Origin: an uncultured Lachnospiraceae bacterium
Lineage (GTDB): Bacteria > Bacillota > Clostridia > Lachnospirales > Lachnospiraceae
Length of the DNA stretch: 7,603 nt
Direction: 5' to 3'
Assembly (NCBI GenBank): GCA_910586025.1
Contig: CAJUIO010000142.1
Span: 1-7,603, forward strand
Shown: piece by piece, positions 1-5,974 of the stretch
Numbering within the stretch: the stretch's first letter is position 1
Layout: each line of letters starts with the position of its first letter
Notes under the pieces: generated by a model
What the model was told of the DNA's origin: nothing
The model's database searches: none
The model's input: the letters and a program-made list of their open reading frames with translations, nothing else
Translations under genes and position numbers: made by a program

Positions 1-233
1 TTCTCCTGGATATGATGTATCAGCTTTTTGCAGCTGAGGTTCAGGCGGGTAAGATAAAGCCCGTCTTTCCCGCTGAAATTGTGGTAGAGCAGCCCCTTGT
101 TGATACCGGTTTTGCAGATATTGTTTATGGTGCCTCCGGAATATCCGTTTCTGCCGAATTCGTTTATGGCGGCTTTGATAATTTTTGAGACTGTGAGCTC
201 TGTCTTGTCGCTTTTCTTCCTTTTTATACCCAT
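1..233 (-). CDS. TetR/AcrR family transcriptional regulator, N-terminal part (cut by window edge)
   Basis: On the reverse strand the frame from ATG at 233-231 stays open to the window edge, giving about 77 residues. After a basic start (MGIKRKKSDK) it reads as a TetR DNA-binding domain: helix 1 around SKIIKAAINEFGRNGY, then GGTINNICKTGINKG as the helix-turn-helix, then the family's signature LLYHNFSGKDGLYL. Members are dimeric repressors whose variable C-terminal half binds a small ligand; that half lies outside the window, so the ligand is unknown. The purine-rich GGGAAAGGA abuts the ATG, which is an unusually short spacing, but no ATG in the same frame lies further upstream. The gene is divergent from the YdeI-like gene. 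A near-palindrome at 281-308, 48 bp upstream of the start, is a candidate autoregulatory operator. Confidence 0.88.
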   Translation of the reverse strand, partial: MGIKRKKSDKTELTVSKIIKAAINEFGRNGYSGGTINNICKTGINKGLLYHNFSGKDGLYLTRLNLSCKKLIHHIQE

Positions 234-280
234 TCCTTTCCCGCATGGGCCCTTTCCATGTGGAAACAGGCCCGAATGCG

Positions 281-308
281 TAGATTGAGAATTTCAATTT
301 TCAATCTA
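281..308. promoter_or_regulatory. 28-bp near-palindrome, possible TetR operator
   Basis: The half sites begin TAGATTGA and end TCAATCTA and are perfectly complementary over the outer 8 bp. Including the inner AATT/AATT steps, 12 of 14 positions pair, with breaks only at 289/300 and at the centre 294/295. It lies in the divergent intergenic region, 48 bp upstream of the TetR start and about 77 bp upstream of the YdeI-like promoter. TetR repressors bind such palindromes next to their own genes, so autoregulation is the natural inference. There is no T-run typical of a terminator. Binding is not shown by sequence alone. Confidence 0.45.
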
Positions 309-384
309 ACCTTCATGCCGCATACGGCTGCGAGTGAACAGTGACCTTTTTTGAATTCCCGAAGCGGTTCAGATATGCGGACAA

Positions 385-413
385 TTGAAAGATCACTCTT
401 TTTCTGCTATGAT
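385..413 (+). promoter_or_regulatory. Sigma-A promoter for the YdeI-like gene
   Basis: TTGAAA (385-390) is followed by a 17-bp spacer and TATGAT (408-413), a near-consensus housekeeping promoter. Transcription would begin near 420. This matters for the start of the next gene: a TTG at 413 in the same frame overlaps the -10 box and cannot be the translation start. Confidence 0.75.
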
Positions 414-448
414 TGGCAGTAACAGGGATGATAAAAGGAGGGTGTGCA

Positions 449-1009
449 ATGAGCGATATAATGGAATTTGCCTGCAGAGAAGAATTCAGGAGATGGCTTA
501 ATGATCATTGTCAGTCAGAGGAGGGAGTCTGGCTTTTATTCGGTAAAGCCGGAGGCCCCAAAACAATAAAGGCCGGAGAGGCGTTAGAGGAAGCTCTTTG
601 CTTTGGGTGGATTGACGGACAGATGCAGAGCATTGACGATAAATCTTACAGGAAATATTTTTCCATGCGCAGGGAGAAAAGCAAGTGGTCAGAGAAAAAT
701 AAGGCATTGGCGGGGAGGCTTGAAGAGAGGGGGCTTATGACCGATTTTGGCAGAAAGAAGATAGAGGAGGCCAAGAAGAACGGTCAGTGGTATGCGCCTA
801 ACCCCATGGCGGTTACGGAGGAACAGATTGCCTGCGTTTGTGCGGTGCTGGAGGGATATGAGCCCGCCTTTTCAAATTTTCAGGCCATGCCGCAGTCTGT
901 GAAGAAAACCTACACGAGAGCGTATTTTGACGCAAAGACCGAGGACGGGCGTAAAAAGCGGATTGCATGGATGGTGGACAGGCTCAATAAAAATCTTAAA
1001 CCCATGTAG
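449..1009 (+). CDS. YdeI/OmpD-associated family protein (DUF/OmdA type)
   Basis: A 186-residue soluble protein. The early segment (residues 8-30) matches the family's 'F..WL..H....GVWLLF' opening. EALEEALCFGWIDGQ (residues 44-58) is the hallmark motif, followed by the arginine-rich FSMRREKSKWSEKN block (71-84) and GLMTDFGRKKIEEAKKNGQW (95-114). The C-terminal third (about 140-182) is an OmdA-like helical segment with the typical SVKKTYTRAYFDAKTEDGRKKRI pattern. Annotations call relatives 'bacteriocin-protection protein', but the biochemical role is poorly defined and no catalytic residues can be named. The start is ATG 449 because AGGAGG (436-441) lies 7 nt upstream; the upstream in-frame TTG at 413 falls in the promoter. 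It appears monocistronic. No hairpin terminator is evident after the stop; decayed mobile DNA follows directly. Confidence 0.85.
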   Translation: MSDIMEFACREEFRRWLNDHCQSEEGVWLLFGKAGGPKTIKAGEALEEALCFGWIDGQMQSIDDKSYRKYFSMRREKSKWSEKNKALAGRLEERGLMTDFGRKKIEEAKKNGQWYAPNPMAVTEEQIACVCAVLEGYEPAFSNFQAMPQSVKKTYTRAYFDAKTEDGRKKRIAWMVDRLNKNLKPM

Positions 1010-1014
1010 CATGC

Positions 1015-1142
1015 GTAAAAGAGGATCTCTCCGTAGTTATGAATGTTACCATAGAACAGATCTTGCGGTTGGCTGCTGTGAATCTGAGAATACAGTCGGT
1101 TTTCCTGTTCATAGATGACACTATGGGCTCAAAATTAGGAAA
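1015..1142 (+). pseudogene. Probable transposase remnant (DDE type, around a DDT motif)
   Basis: One frame here reads VKEDLSVVMNVTIEQILRLA followed by AVNLRIQSVFLFIDDTMGSK and LGKK. The core FLFIDDT..SK.GKK resembles the region around the first catalytic aspartate of IS4-like transposases that I recall from Lachnospiraceae, where 'FLCIDDT(M)VSKFGKKFE' is typical. Only about 43 residues remain; after LGKK the similarity stops and the frame ends at a TGA near 1203. No second or third catalytic motif and no terminal inverted repeat is visible. The identification rests on memory of the family and on a short stretch, so it could be chance. Confidence 0.45.
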
Positions 1143-1159
1143 GAAAGAGAGACATTTAA

Positions 1160-1805
1160 ATACCATTAAAAATAGAAACTTTACTGGAAGGGCGTGTCGT
1201 TGAACATGACCGTGTAGAGTATAAAACCGGATGGAATCCAAATGACATTATTCGTTCTATTTGTGCCTTTGCAAATGACTATGATAATATTAATGGAGGA
1301 TATATCGTCATAGGAGTAAAAGAGAAAAATGGTATGCCAGTGTTTCCGCTGGATTAATCTTGAGCGTTTTACATCAGGTAAAGTTAAAGGAAGGAAATAT
1401 CGTAACAGAAGAATTGGAGAATTGTTCAAGGAGATTGAATTATCTGAAAAAAAGGGAACAGGTATTCCCAAAATATTAAGGGAATTGAAACAAAATGGTT
1501 CACCAGAGCCTGAGTTTGATATGGATGAGGGAAGAACCTATTTGAATGCGATTATTCGTATAAGAGACGGGTTTAAAAGAATAGATAAAATGTCCGAATC
1601 AATGTCCGAATTGGAAAGAGCGAGAATGCGGATTATTTTGCTCTATATGGAGACGAATAGAGAAATAAACAGTTCTGTTGCGGCGAAATTGCTGGAAGTT
1701 GAGATAAAGACGGCAAGTCGTTTGCTGCTGAAAGCGGAAAAGCTGGATCTTCTCAAAGGAGCTGGAAAAACAAAAAATAAAGTATATTTTAGAGAATCTG
1801 ATTAA
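1160..1805 (+). pseudogene. AlbA_2/Schlafen-type ATP-binding transcriptional regulator, internally deleted and frameshifted
   Basis: The 5' part (frame from 1160, 65 codons to TAA at 1355) reads PLKIETLLEGRVVEHDRVEY then KTGWNP, DIIRSICAFANDY and NGGYIVIGVKEKNG, the N-terminal half of an AlbA_2 (divergent AAA_4) domain. From about 1370 a different frame reads GRKYRNRRIGELFKEIELSE and KKGTGIPKILRELKQNGSPE, the end of the HATPase_c_4-like domain, then a winged-helix tail to the stop at 1803-1805. Intact relatives are usually some 450 residues or more, so roughly 200-300 residues between NGMPVFP and GRKYRNRR are missing. The junction lies near 1340-1370 and shifts the frame by +1. The expected initiator before PLKIETLLEGR is ATA (1160-1162), preceded by TAA, so the original start also seems lost. 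The downstream frame is open from ATG 1329 (158 residues) with AGGAG some 12-14 nt ahead, so a C-terminal fragment could still be made. Confidence 0.8.
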
Positions 1806-1810
1806 ATTCC

Positions 1811-1846
1811 GCCATCAATGATCCTGAAATTGATGGTTAGATTTTT
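1811..1846 (+). terminator. Rho-independent terminator after the AlbA_2 pseudogene
   Basis: CCATCAAT (1812-1819) and ATTGATGG (1829-1836) form a perfect 8-bp stem with a 9-nt loop, followed by TTAGATTTTT. It starts 6 nt after the pseudogene stop, which is a normal placement. The stem is AT-leaning, so strength may be modest. It presumably belonged to the intact ancestral gene. Confidence 0.6.
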
Positions 1847-1958
1847 ATGTTTGTTGCTCACTGCAATACTCCTTCTATCAACACCTTGCCAGATCGTTGT
1901 TTGCAAGTGCAAAAGGCGTAATTTCATTCCATTCAAGAGGGAATTCATTTCACTTCGG

Positions 1959-1988
1959 CTGAATATAAAAAATTTCTGCCGATATAAT
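1959..1988 (+). promoter_or_regulatory. Promoter for the 181-aa protein: sigma-A -10 overlapping a sigma-D (flagellar) type site
   Basis: GCCGATAT (1978-1985) matches the -10 consensus of sigma-D/sigma-28 promoters. CTGAA (1959-1963) sits 14 bp upstream, where CTAAA would be expected. The same bases contain a perfect sigma-A -10, TATAAT (1983-1988), with only a poor -35 (TGAATA, 1960-1965) at 17 bp. Transcription would start near 1995, leaving a leader of about 50 nt with AAGGAG (2028-2033). The sequence supports a promoter well but cannot decide which sigma factor uses it. Confidence 0.55.
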
Positions 1989-2043
1989 TGATAAACCCGC
2001 ATTAATTATCGTGGGCTGTTCTGAGGAAAGGAGCACTTGAGAA

Positions 2044-2589
2044 ATGGGAATTAACGGAATAGGAACGGAAGGTGGTCCGGCGGCATGGTATGGAGCAAGG
2101 AGGACACAGCAGAATGCGGCCGGAAAGAACTTTGCAGAGCAGGTGAATAATATCCCGGCTGAAAAAGGATATACCGTTTTTATGAAAACGGATGATATGC
2201 TGTATTCAGGCGGAAATGGGTCGGGATTATCCTTTTACATCAAATATGCGGAAGGCTCCACGGAGGATGATCCCACTGTGATCGCAAAAGGCATAGATGA
2301 AAACGGAGAGGAATTCGAGCAGACAATACATATCAACAGGATCAATCCCAAGTCTGCAACGATCGTGGAGATGAGAGCGCTGGAAGCCTATATAGGCGTG
2401 GATAAGAACGGAGGACTTTCGTCTCTGCCGCCGGAAACCGGAATGATGGGTCTGCGTGACAGGACGGATTTCATGGACATGTTTCGGGGGCAGATCCGCG
2501 ATATGAAGCTTCTTGGACAGTCCGGGGCGGCGGCATATTATCAGTACAGCATGCAGGCATATTGGAATTTTTTGTACAGGAAGATGTAA
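2044..2589 (+). CDS. Uncharacterised 181-aa protein of a Lachnospiraceae-type family
   Basis: ATG 2044 is preceded by GGAAAGGAG with 10 nt between AAGGAG and the start. The protein has no signal peptide, membrane helix or cysteine. After a glycine-rich, likely flexible start (MGINGIGTEGGPAAWYG), it holds FAEQVNN (30-36), a beta-rich middle (DMLYSGGNGSGLSFYIKYAE, 51-70; IAKGIDENGEEFEQTIHINR, 80-99), then MRALEAYIGVDKNGGLSSLP (110-129). The C-terminal helix is RTDFMDMFRGQIRDMKLLGQ followed by SGAAAYYQYSMQAYWNFL. I recall similar proteins in Clostridia genomes carrying the same LEA..GVDK..GLSSLP block, but no function is known to me. The sigma-D-like promoter hints at a link to motility, but no flagellar gene lies in the window. 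It stands alone and faces the MATE gene, with stops 17 bp apart. Confidence 0.82.
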   Translation: MGINGIGTEGGPAAWYGARRTQQNAAGKNFAEQVNNIPAEKGYTVFMKTDDMLYSGGNGSGLSFYIKYAEGSTEDDPTVIAKGIDENGEEFEQTIHINRINPKSATIVEMRALEAYIGVDKNGGLSSLPPETGMMGLRDRTDFMDMFRGQIRDMKLLGQSGAAAYYQYSMQAYWNFLYRKM

Positions 2590-2606
2590 AGGAGCAATCG
2601 GAAATC

Positions 2607-3983
2607 CTAAGGCCCAAGCTCCCTTGTCAGATCCTGGACCCATTTATATTTCCGAAACCGGGCCATCACCCAGGGGATTTTGCCCACCTCGTCCAGACAG
2701 GTGCATGCATAGACCGCAAGGGGCGGCAGGTGCAGGACAAACGCTCCTGCAAGAGCCAGAGGAATGGCGATCAGCCACATACAGACAATCAGACTGTACA
2801 TGTCGAACAGGGTGTCGCCGCCGCCGTCCAGCACGCCGTTTATGGTGACGGTATTTACACAGCGTCCGATCATGTAAAAGGACATGATCACCATCATTCC
2901 CGTGAGATATCCTCTGGCCTGATCGGTCAGAATCACCATCCGCACAACCAGCGGGGTTACGGCAAGCACGAGCCCGGTGGACAGGAAGCCGATAATATAG
3001 GAGATGTTTTTCAGCTTGATTCCATAAGCCCGGCCTCTGTCAAGCCGTCCTGCGCCCAGCTCGTTCCCCACCATGATTCCGGCGGCGCTTCCGATTCCGT
3101 TGCACATGCAGCAGATCAGATCCCGGACAACTGCGGCAACGGAGTTTGCAGCAGCGGCATCAGTCCCCATATGCCCCATAATTGCGGTATAGGACGTGAA
3201 GCCGATTCCCCAGCACAGGGAACCGCCCATGAGAGGAAGGCATTGCTTTATGAAATCTGACCGCAGCTGCCCGGGAAGCTTGAAAAATCTATCAAAGGCC
3301 GGACGGATATAGGATGTCCCTGAGGATACCGCAATGCACAGTACCAGCTCGATTATACGGGAAATGGTAGTTGCGAGTGCGGCCCCTCTTGCCTGCATCC
3401 TGGGCGCGCCCAGAAGTCCGAATATGAATACCGCATTCAGCGCTATGTTCAGGAGCACGGCACAGGAGCTGATGAGAGCTCCCGGCTTTACATGGTCCGA
3501 CACCTTCATCATAGTCAGATAACACTGAGAAATACCCGTGAGCAGATATGACCAGCCCGCAATGCGAAGATAGGAGCTGCCGATGGCGATCAACGGAGCG
3601 TCGTGAGTGAAAATATGCATGAGCAGCTCGGGCATCAGTTCGCATGCCAAAAAGAACAGGACGGACACGATTCCGCAGAATCGGAGCGTCATATTAAAAA
3701 GATCCTCCAGGGTATGCCGGTCCCCCTTTCCATAGTACTGGGCTCCCAGAATGGCACCCGCAGCCGTGGCGGAGGAGAGAAACATATTTTGGACAAACTG
3801 GATCTGAGTCGCCAGGGATACGGCGGTCATCTCGTTCTGAGCGACCTTTCCCAGCATCAGAGCATCGCCGGCGGCCACCGATGCCAGCATCAGACTCTGA
3901 AGCGCAATCGGCAGGGCGAGTCTTGTCAGATTCCTGTAAAATTCCTTCTTATTAATCAGCACATCCGTTTTCTTCTCGTTCAT
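2607..3983 (-). CDS. MATE family efflux transporter (first of two)
   Basis: A 458-residue integral membrane protein, typical MATE length, with about 12 hydrophobic segments in two homologous halves. The N-terminal half opens LALPIALQSLMLASVAAGDA (residues 22-41), then the family's LMLGKVAQNEMTAVSLATQI and GAILGAQYYGKGD (77-89). The C-terminal half repeats the pattern with LPLMGGSLCWGIGFTSYTAI and GIGSAAGIMVGNELGAGR. MATE pumps export cationic drugs or metabolites in exchange for Na+ or H+; the substrate cannot be told here. The start is ATG 3983, with GAGG 5 nt ahead on the reverse strand (TGTGAGGTTCTT). The hydrophilic tail (about 440-458) is short. The gene is divergent from the zinc-ribbon gene across roughly 200 bp and has no adjacent regulator. 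Confidence 0.95.
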   Translation of the reverse strand: MNEKKTDVLINKKEFYRNLTRLALPIALQSLMLASVAAGDALMLGKVAQNEMTAVSLATQIQFVQNMFLSSATAAGAILGAQYYGKGDRHTLEDLFNMTLRFCGIVSVLFFLACELMPELLMHIFTHDAPLIAIGSSYLRIAGWSYLLTGISQCYLTMMKVSDHVKPGALISSCAVLLNIALNAVFIFGLLGAPRMQARGAALATTISRIIELVLCIAVSSGTSYIRPAFDRFFKLPGQLRSDFIKQCLPLMGGSLCWGIGFTSYTAIMGHMGTDAAAANSVAAVVRDLICCMCNGIGSAAGIMVGNELGAGRLDRGRAYGIKLKNISYIIGFLSTGLVLAVTPLVVRMVILTDQARGYLTGMMVIMSFYMIGRCVNTVTINGVLDGGGDTLFDMYSLIVCMWLIAIPLALAGAFVLHLPPLAVYACTCLDEVGKIPWVMARFRKYKWVQDLTRELGP

Positions 3984-4113
3984 AAGAACCTCACATTACA
4001 AATTGCGAACCGTTTCGCCAGATTTTGAATCATTTTCTTATAATATCATATCAGAGGCTTTATTACTACTATAAATATTATGACGAGACTGATTTTGAAA
4101 AAGGTATTTCTTG

Positions 4114-4143
4114 TTGCAAACAAATATGAGGATAGCTTATAAT
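4114..4143 (+). promoter_or_regulatory. Sigma-A promoter for the CxxC membrane protein
   Basis: TTGCAA (4114-4119), an 18-bp spacer and a perfect TATAAT (4138-4143). The expected start of transcription is near 4150, giving a leader of about 33 nt that contains the AGGAGG of the next gene. Translation from the in-frame TTG at 4111 is therefore excluded, because it would lie upstream of the transcript. Confidence 0.7.
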
Positions 4144-4182
4144 AGCCTCAGACTTAAAAATTTTTTACCAGGAGGAACTAAA

Positions 4183-4758
4183 ATGAGTGTTTATTTCAAG
4201 CACACAAAAACAGAGTCAATCAAAGTGCCGTATTCATTCAAATGTGAGCAGTGTATGAAGGACAGCGGACCGCTCATGGCGACAATAACCGGTATGGAAG
4301 CGGACATCAACAGTAATTTCAAGGATCTGGATGAGAAGGGAACGGAAACGTTAAATAAGATAGCGCACAAGTATCTTGTGAGAGCCGTGAAGGACGCACA
4401 CCGCAATGTCACGGAAAAACATATTTATCCCACGGATTTTAAGGATGAATGTCCTTACTGCCACAAGCCGCAGTCATGGGCGGTCAGCGGCGTAAAGGAC
4501 GAGATGTTCGGGACACCGGTCGTCTTACTGATTGTCGGCATCATTCTCGGTGTGGGTTGTTACTTTTTCTCAGGGGTGGAGAACAGCCTGACAATCGCGA
4601 TCGTTGTGGCAGGAATCTGCTTCGCCCTGGCGGTGGGAAGCCTTATTTTGAATATTATAAAGGTAGGCAGCAAAAAGAGAAAGACAGCTGTTTCTTACCA
4701 GAAAAATGTGCCGGTTATTGAATGGAGCGCCGTTCAGGATCTGTTGGATGAAAAGTAA
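4183..4758 (+). CDS. Uncharacterised small membrane protein with split CxxC zinc-ribbon-like motifs
   Basis: A 191-residue protein. ATG 4183 has AGGAGG (4170-4175) 7 nt upstream and a promoter just before it. The first 110 residues are soluble, with CEQC at 21-24 and CPYC at 90-93, together suitable for one zinc (or redox) site formed by a split ribbon. The 65 residues between them are helical and charged (DINSNFKDLDEKGTETLNKI). Two membrane helices follow: about 111-129 (TPVVLLIVGIILGVGCYFF) and about 136-159 (LTIAIVVAGICFALAVGSLI). The tail is basic then mixed (KVGSKKRKTAV...DLLDEK). With no signal peptide, the ribbon and tail probably both face the cytoplasm. I do not recognise a named family. 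It is convergent with merR, with stops 42 bp apart and no convincing terminator between. Confidence 0.8.
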   Translation: MSVYFKHTKTESIKVPYSFKCEQCMKDSGPLMATITGMEADINSNFKDLDEKGTETLNKIAHKYLVRAVKDAHRNVTEKHIYPTDFKDECPYCHKPQSWAVSGVKDEMFGTPVVLLIVGIILGVGCYFFSGVENSLTIAIVVAGICFALAVGSLILNIIKVGSKKRKTAVSYQKNVPVIEWSAVQDLLDEK

Positions 4759-4800
4759 TGCTTTACGGCTTCTATGCATTTCTCAAGAGGAGTACGGTGA

Positions 4801-5634
4801 TCATCGGACGGGTATCTCGATCTGCACGATATAATCCTCAATCCGGTCAATCACGGTCTCGTTGATGCCTTTTTCAAAGGAAAATCCGTATGGATTCAGC
4901 CCGTGTGTGCGGGCATAGGCGATAATCTCCTGATACCGTGCCGGAAGCTTGTCCCAGGAGCCTTTATGGAAGGCTCTGATATAGCTTCCGGCGGGCTGGA
5001 CATACAGGCCGGATTCCCCTCCGGAGGAGGAAGCGGGAATTTCAAAAAAGGGGATTTCTATAAAGAGTCTTGTATAATTATCAAAATTTCCCTCAAGCAG
5101 GCTGGACACCGGGAGCATGGAGCCATAGGAGGCATCATGAAGACGGCCAAGTCCGTACCGGGTCGTCTCGGCGGTGATCAGCTCCACCTCTTTTTCAAAG
5201 GAAATGTCCTGATCAATCTCCACGGTTACGAGATGGCGCTCCTTCTTTTCCACAATACTGATTTCGGACAGATCCATGGAGAGCAGAGTGTCCATGTCCT
5301 GACAATGATTGTGCAGAGTCTTCCGAACCGCATTCAGGTGCATGATCTGTGCGTCCAGGTCAGCGATTCTTTCATCCAGAAGTCGTTTCATATTTTCGGC
5401 GGATCGGTTTTTCATGAATTCCTGTATTTCTGTCAGGGAAACGTCCAGCTCCCGCAAAAGCAGAATCGTTTCCAGAACAGGGCTTTGATGGTAGCTATAA
5501 CACCGGTACCCGTTGTCCGCCGTGGCGGCAGGCTTAAAAAGCCCGATCTCGTCATACCACATCAGCGTTTTCTTGTTAATCCCATGTAGAGCGGCAAATT
5601 GGCCTATGGTCAGAAGCTTGCTTTTTTTCTCCAT
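4801..5634 (-). CDS. MerR family transcriptional regulator with C-terminal effector-binding domain (BmrR-like)
   Basis: 277 residues, the length of multidrug-sensing MerR proteins such as BmrR. LLTIGQFAALHGINKKTLMW (7-26), then YDEIGLFKPAATADNGYRCY (27-46) form the winged helix-turn-helix. LRELDVSLTEIQEFM (60-74) completes the DNA-binding unit. Residues about 75-120 form the long dimerisation coiled coil. From about 125 to the end is a GyrI-like ligand-binding domain (HLVTVEID, YVQPAGSYIRAFHKGSWDKL, then RIEDYIVQIEIPVR). MerR regulators twist promoters with 19-20-bp spacers; exactly such a promoter lies ahead of the divergent MATE gene, so this is very probably its drug-responsive activator. 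AGGGG sits just upstream of ATG 5634, a short spacing. An inverted-repeat element begins 22 bp upstream and must affect how the gene is transcribed. Confidence 0.92.
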   Translation of the reverse strand: MEKKSKLLTIGQFAALHGINKKTLMWYDEIGLFKPAATADNGYRCYSYHQSPVLETILLLRELDVSLTEIQEFMKNRSAENMKRLLDERIADLDAQIMHLNAVRKTLHNHCQDMDTLLSMDLSEISIVEKKERHLVTVEIDQDISFEKEVELITAETTRYGLGRLHDASYGSMLPVSSLLEGNFDNYTRLFIEIPFFEIPASSSGGESGLYVQPAGSYIRAFHKGSWDKLPARYQEIIAYARTHGLNPYGFSFEKGINETVIDRIEDYIVQIEIPVR

Positions 5635-5772
5635 TTTCCCCTCATTTCAAAAATCTTTCCGGCCGTGCGGTTGGCGTTCCGGCTCTGGCAGTCCCGTGCG
5701 CCATATGGCTTTGGCTTCCGGGCTGTAGTGGAAAATCGGTAATTTCACTTATGAAATGCTGCATTGTCAGGG

Positions 5773-5798
5773 TGAAACCGCCATGGATGGCGGTTTCA
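5773..5798. repeat. Perfect 12-bp hairpin in the core of the inverted-repeat element
   Basis: TGAAACCGCCAT (5773-5784), a 2-nt turn GG, then ATGGCGGTTTCA (5787-5798) are perfectly complementary. No T-run follows on either strand, so it is not an evident terminator. It forms part of the folded centre of the larger element. Confidence 0.8.
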
Positions 5799-5805
5799 GG
5801 CATTT

Positions 5806-5831
5806 GCGGCATGGATGCTGCTTAATGCCGC
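5806..5831. repeat. Second core hairpin of the inverted-repeat element
   Basis: GCGGCAT (5806-5812) pairs with ATGCCGC (5825-5831) across a 12-nt loop. It lies 7 nt from the first core hairpin, so the element could fold as a long stem carrying two apical hairpins. Confidence 0.65.
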
Positions 5832-5974
5832 CCCGTCCATTCTCTGTAATCCTCAGGCATTTCATTAGTGGAATCCGATTTGCCGCCCCAGCCCGGAAGC
5901 CAAAGCCATATGGCGCACGGGACTGCCAGAGCCGGAACGCCAACCGCACGGCCGGAAATTTTTCATTTTTCTTC

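Larger units (their letters stand above)
5656..5958. mobile_element. MITE-like element with perfect 70-bp terminal inverted repeats
   Basis: 5656-5725 and 5889-5958 are exact reverse complements over 70 bp. The outer ends read TTTCCGGCCGTGCGG and, at the other side, CCGCACGGCCGGAAA. The pairing continues inward imperfectly to 5759/5857, including GCATTTCAT against ATGAAATGC and CCGATTT against AAATCGG. The 97-bp core contains two hairpins of its own (5773-5798 and 5806-5831). It has no coding capacity: open frames crossing it are by-products of the symmetry. I see no clear target-site duplication, although the flanks look related (CAAAAATC outside the left end, ATTTTTC outside the right). A non-autonomous transposable element is the best reading; alternatives are a large RNA hairpin repeat or an invertible segment. 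It lies wholly between merR and the MATE promoter. Confidence 0.75.

Noticed and set aside
97..288. A 63-codon plus-strand frame at the left edge.
   Set aside because: The opposite strand encodes a convincing TetR DNA-binding domain; this hydrophobic, phenylalanine/proline-rich frame is its shadow.
317..328. A short inverted repeat, GCCG-CATA-CGGC, between the tetR start and the YdeI-like promoter.
   Set aside because: The stem is only 4 bp, with no T-run and no clear relation to a promoter; it is too short to call.
1802..2002. A 66-codon reverse-strand open frame, with a GTG-started tail SNKHKNLTINFRIIDGGI preceded by AGAAGGAG.
   Set aside because: It has no recognisable domain, its end coincides with the pseudogene terminator stem, and it crosses the promoter of the next gene. 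It could be a mobile-element scrap, but nothing in it supports a call.
2562..3260. A 232-codon plus-strand frame opposite the first MATE gene.
   Set aside because: It is antisense to a clearly conserved transporter. The residues (many H, P, Q, G) are typical of a shadow of a membrane-protein gene, and no start signal is present.
4020..4060. AT-rich stretch upstream of the first MATE gene, with TATGAT and TATAAG-like boxes on the reverse strand.
   Set aside because: No -35 element at an acceptable distance could be found, so a specific promoter was not called.
4903..5589. A 228-codon plus-strand frame opposite merR.
   Set aside because: It is antisense to a full-length MerR regulator with intact domains. 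No ribosome binding site or recognisable motif supports it.
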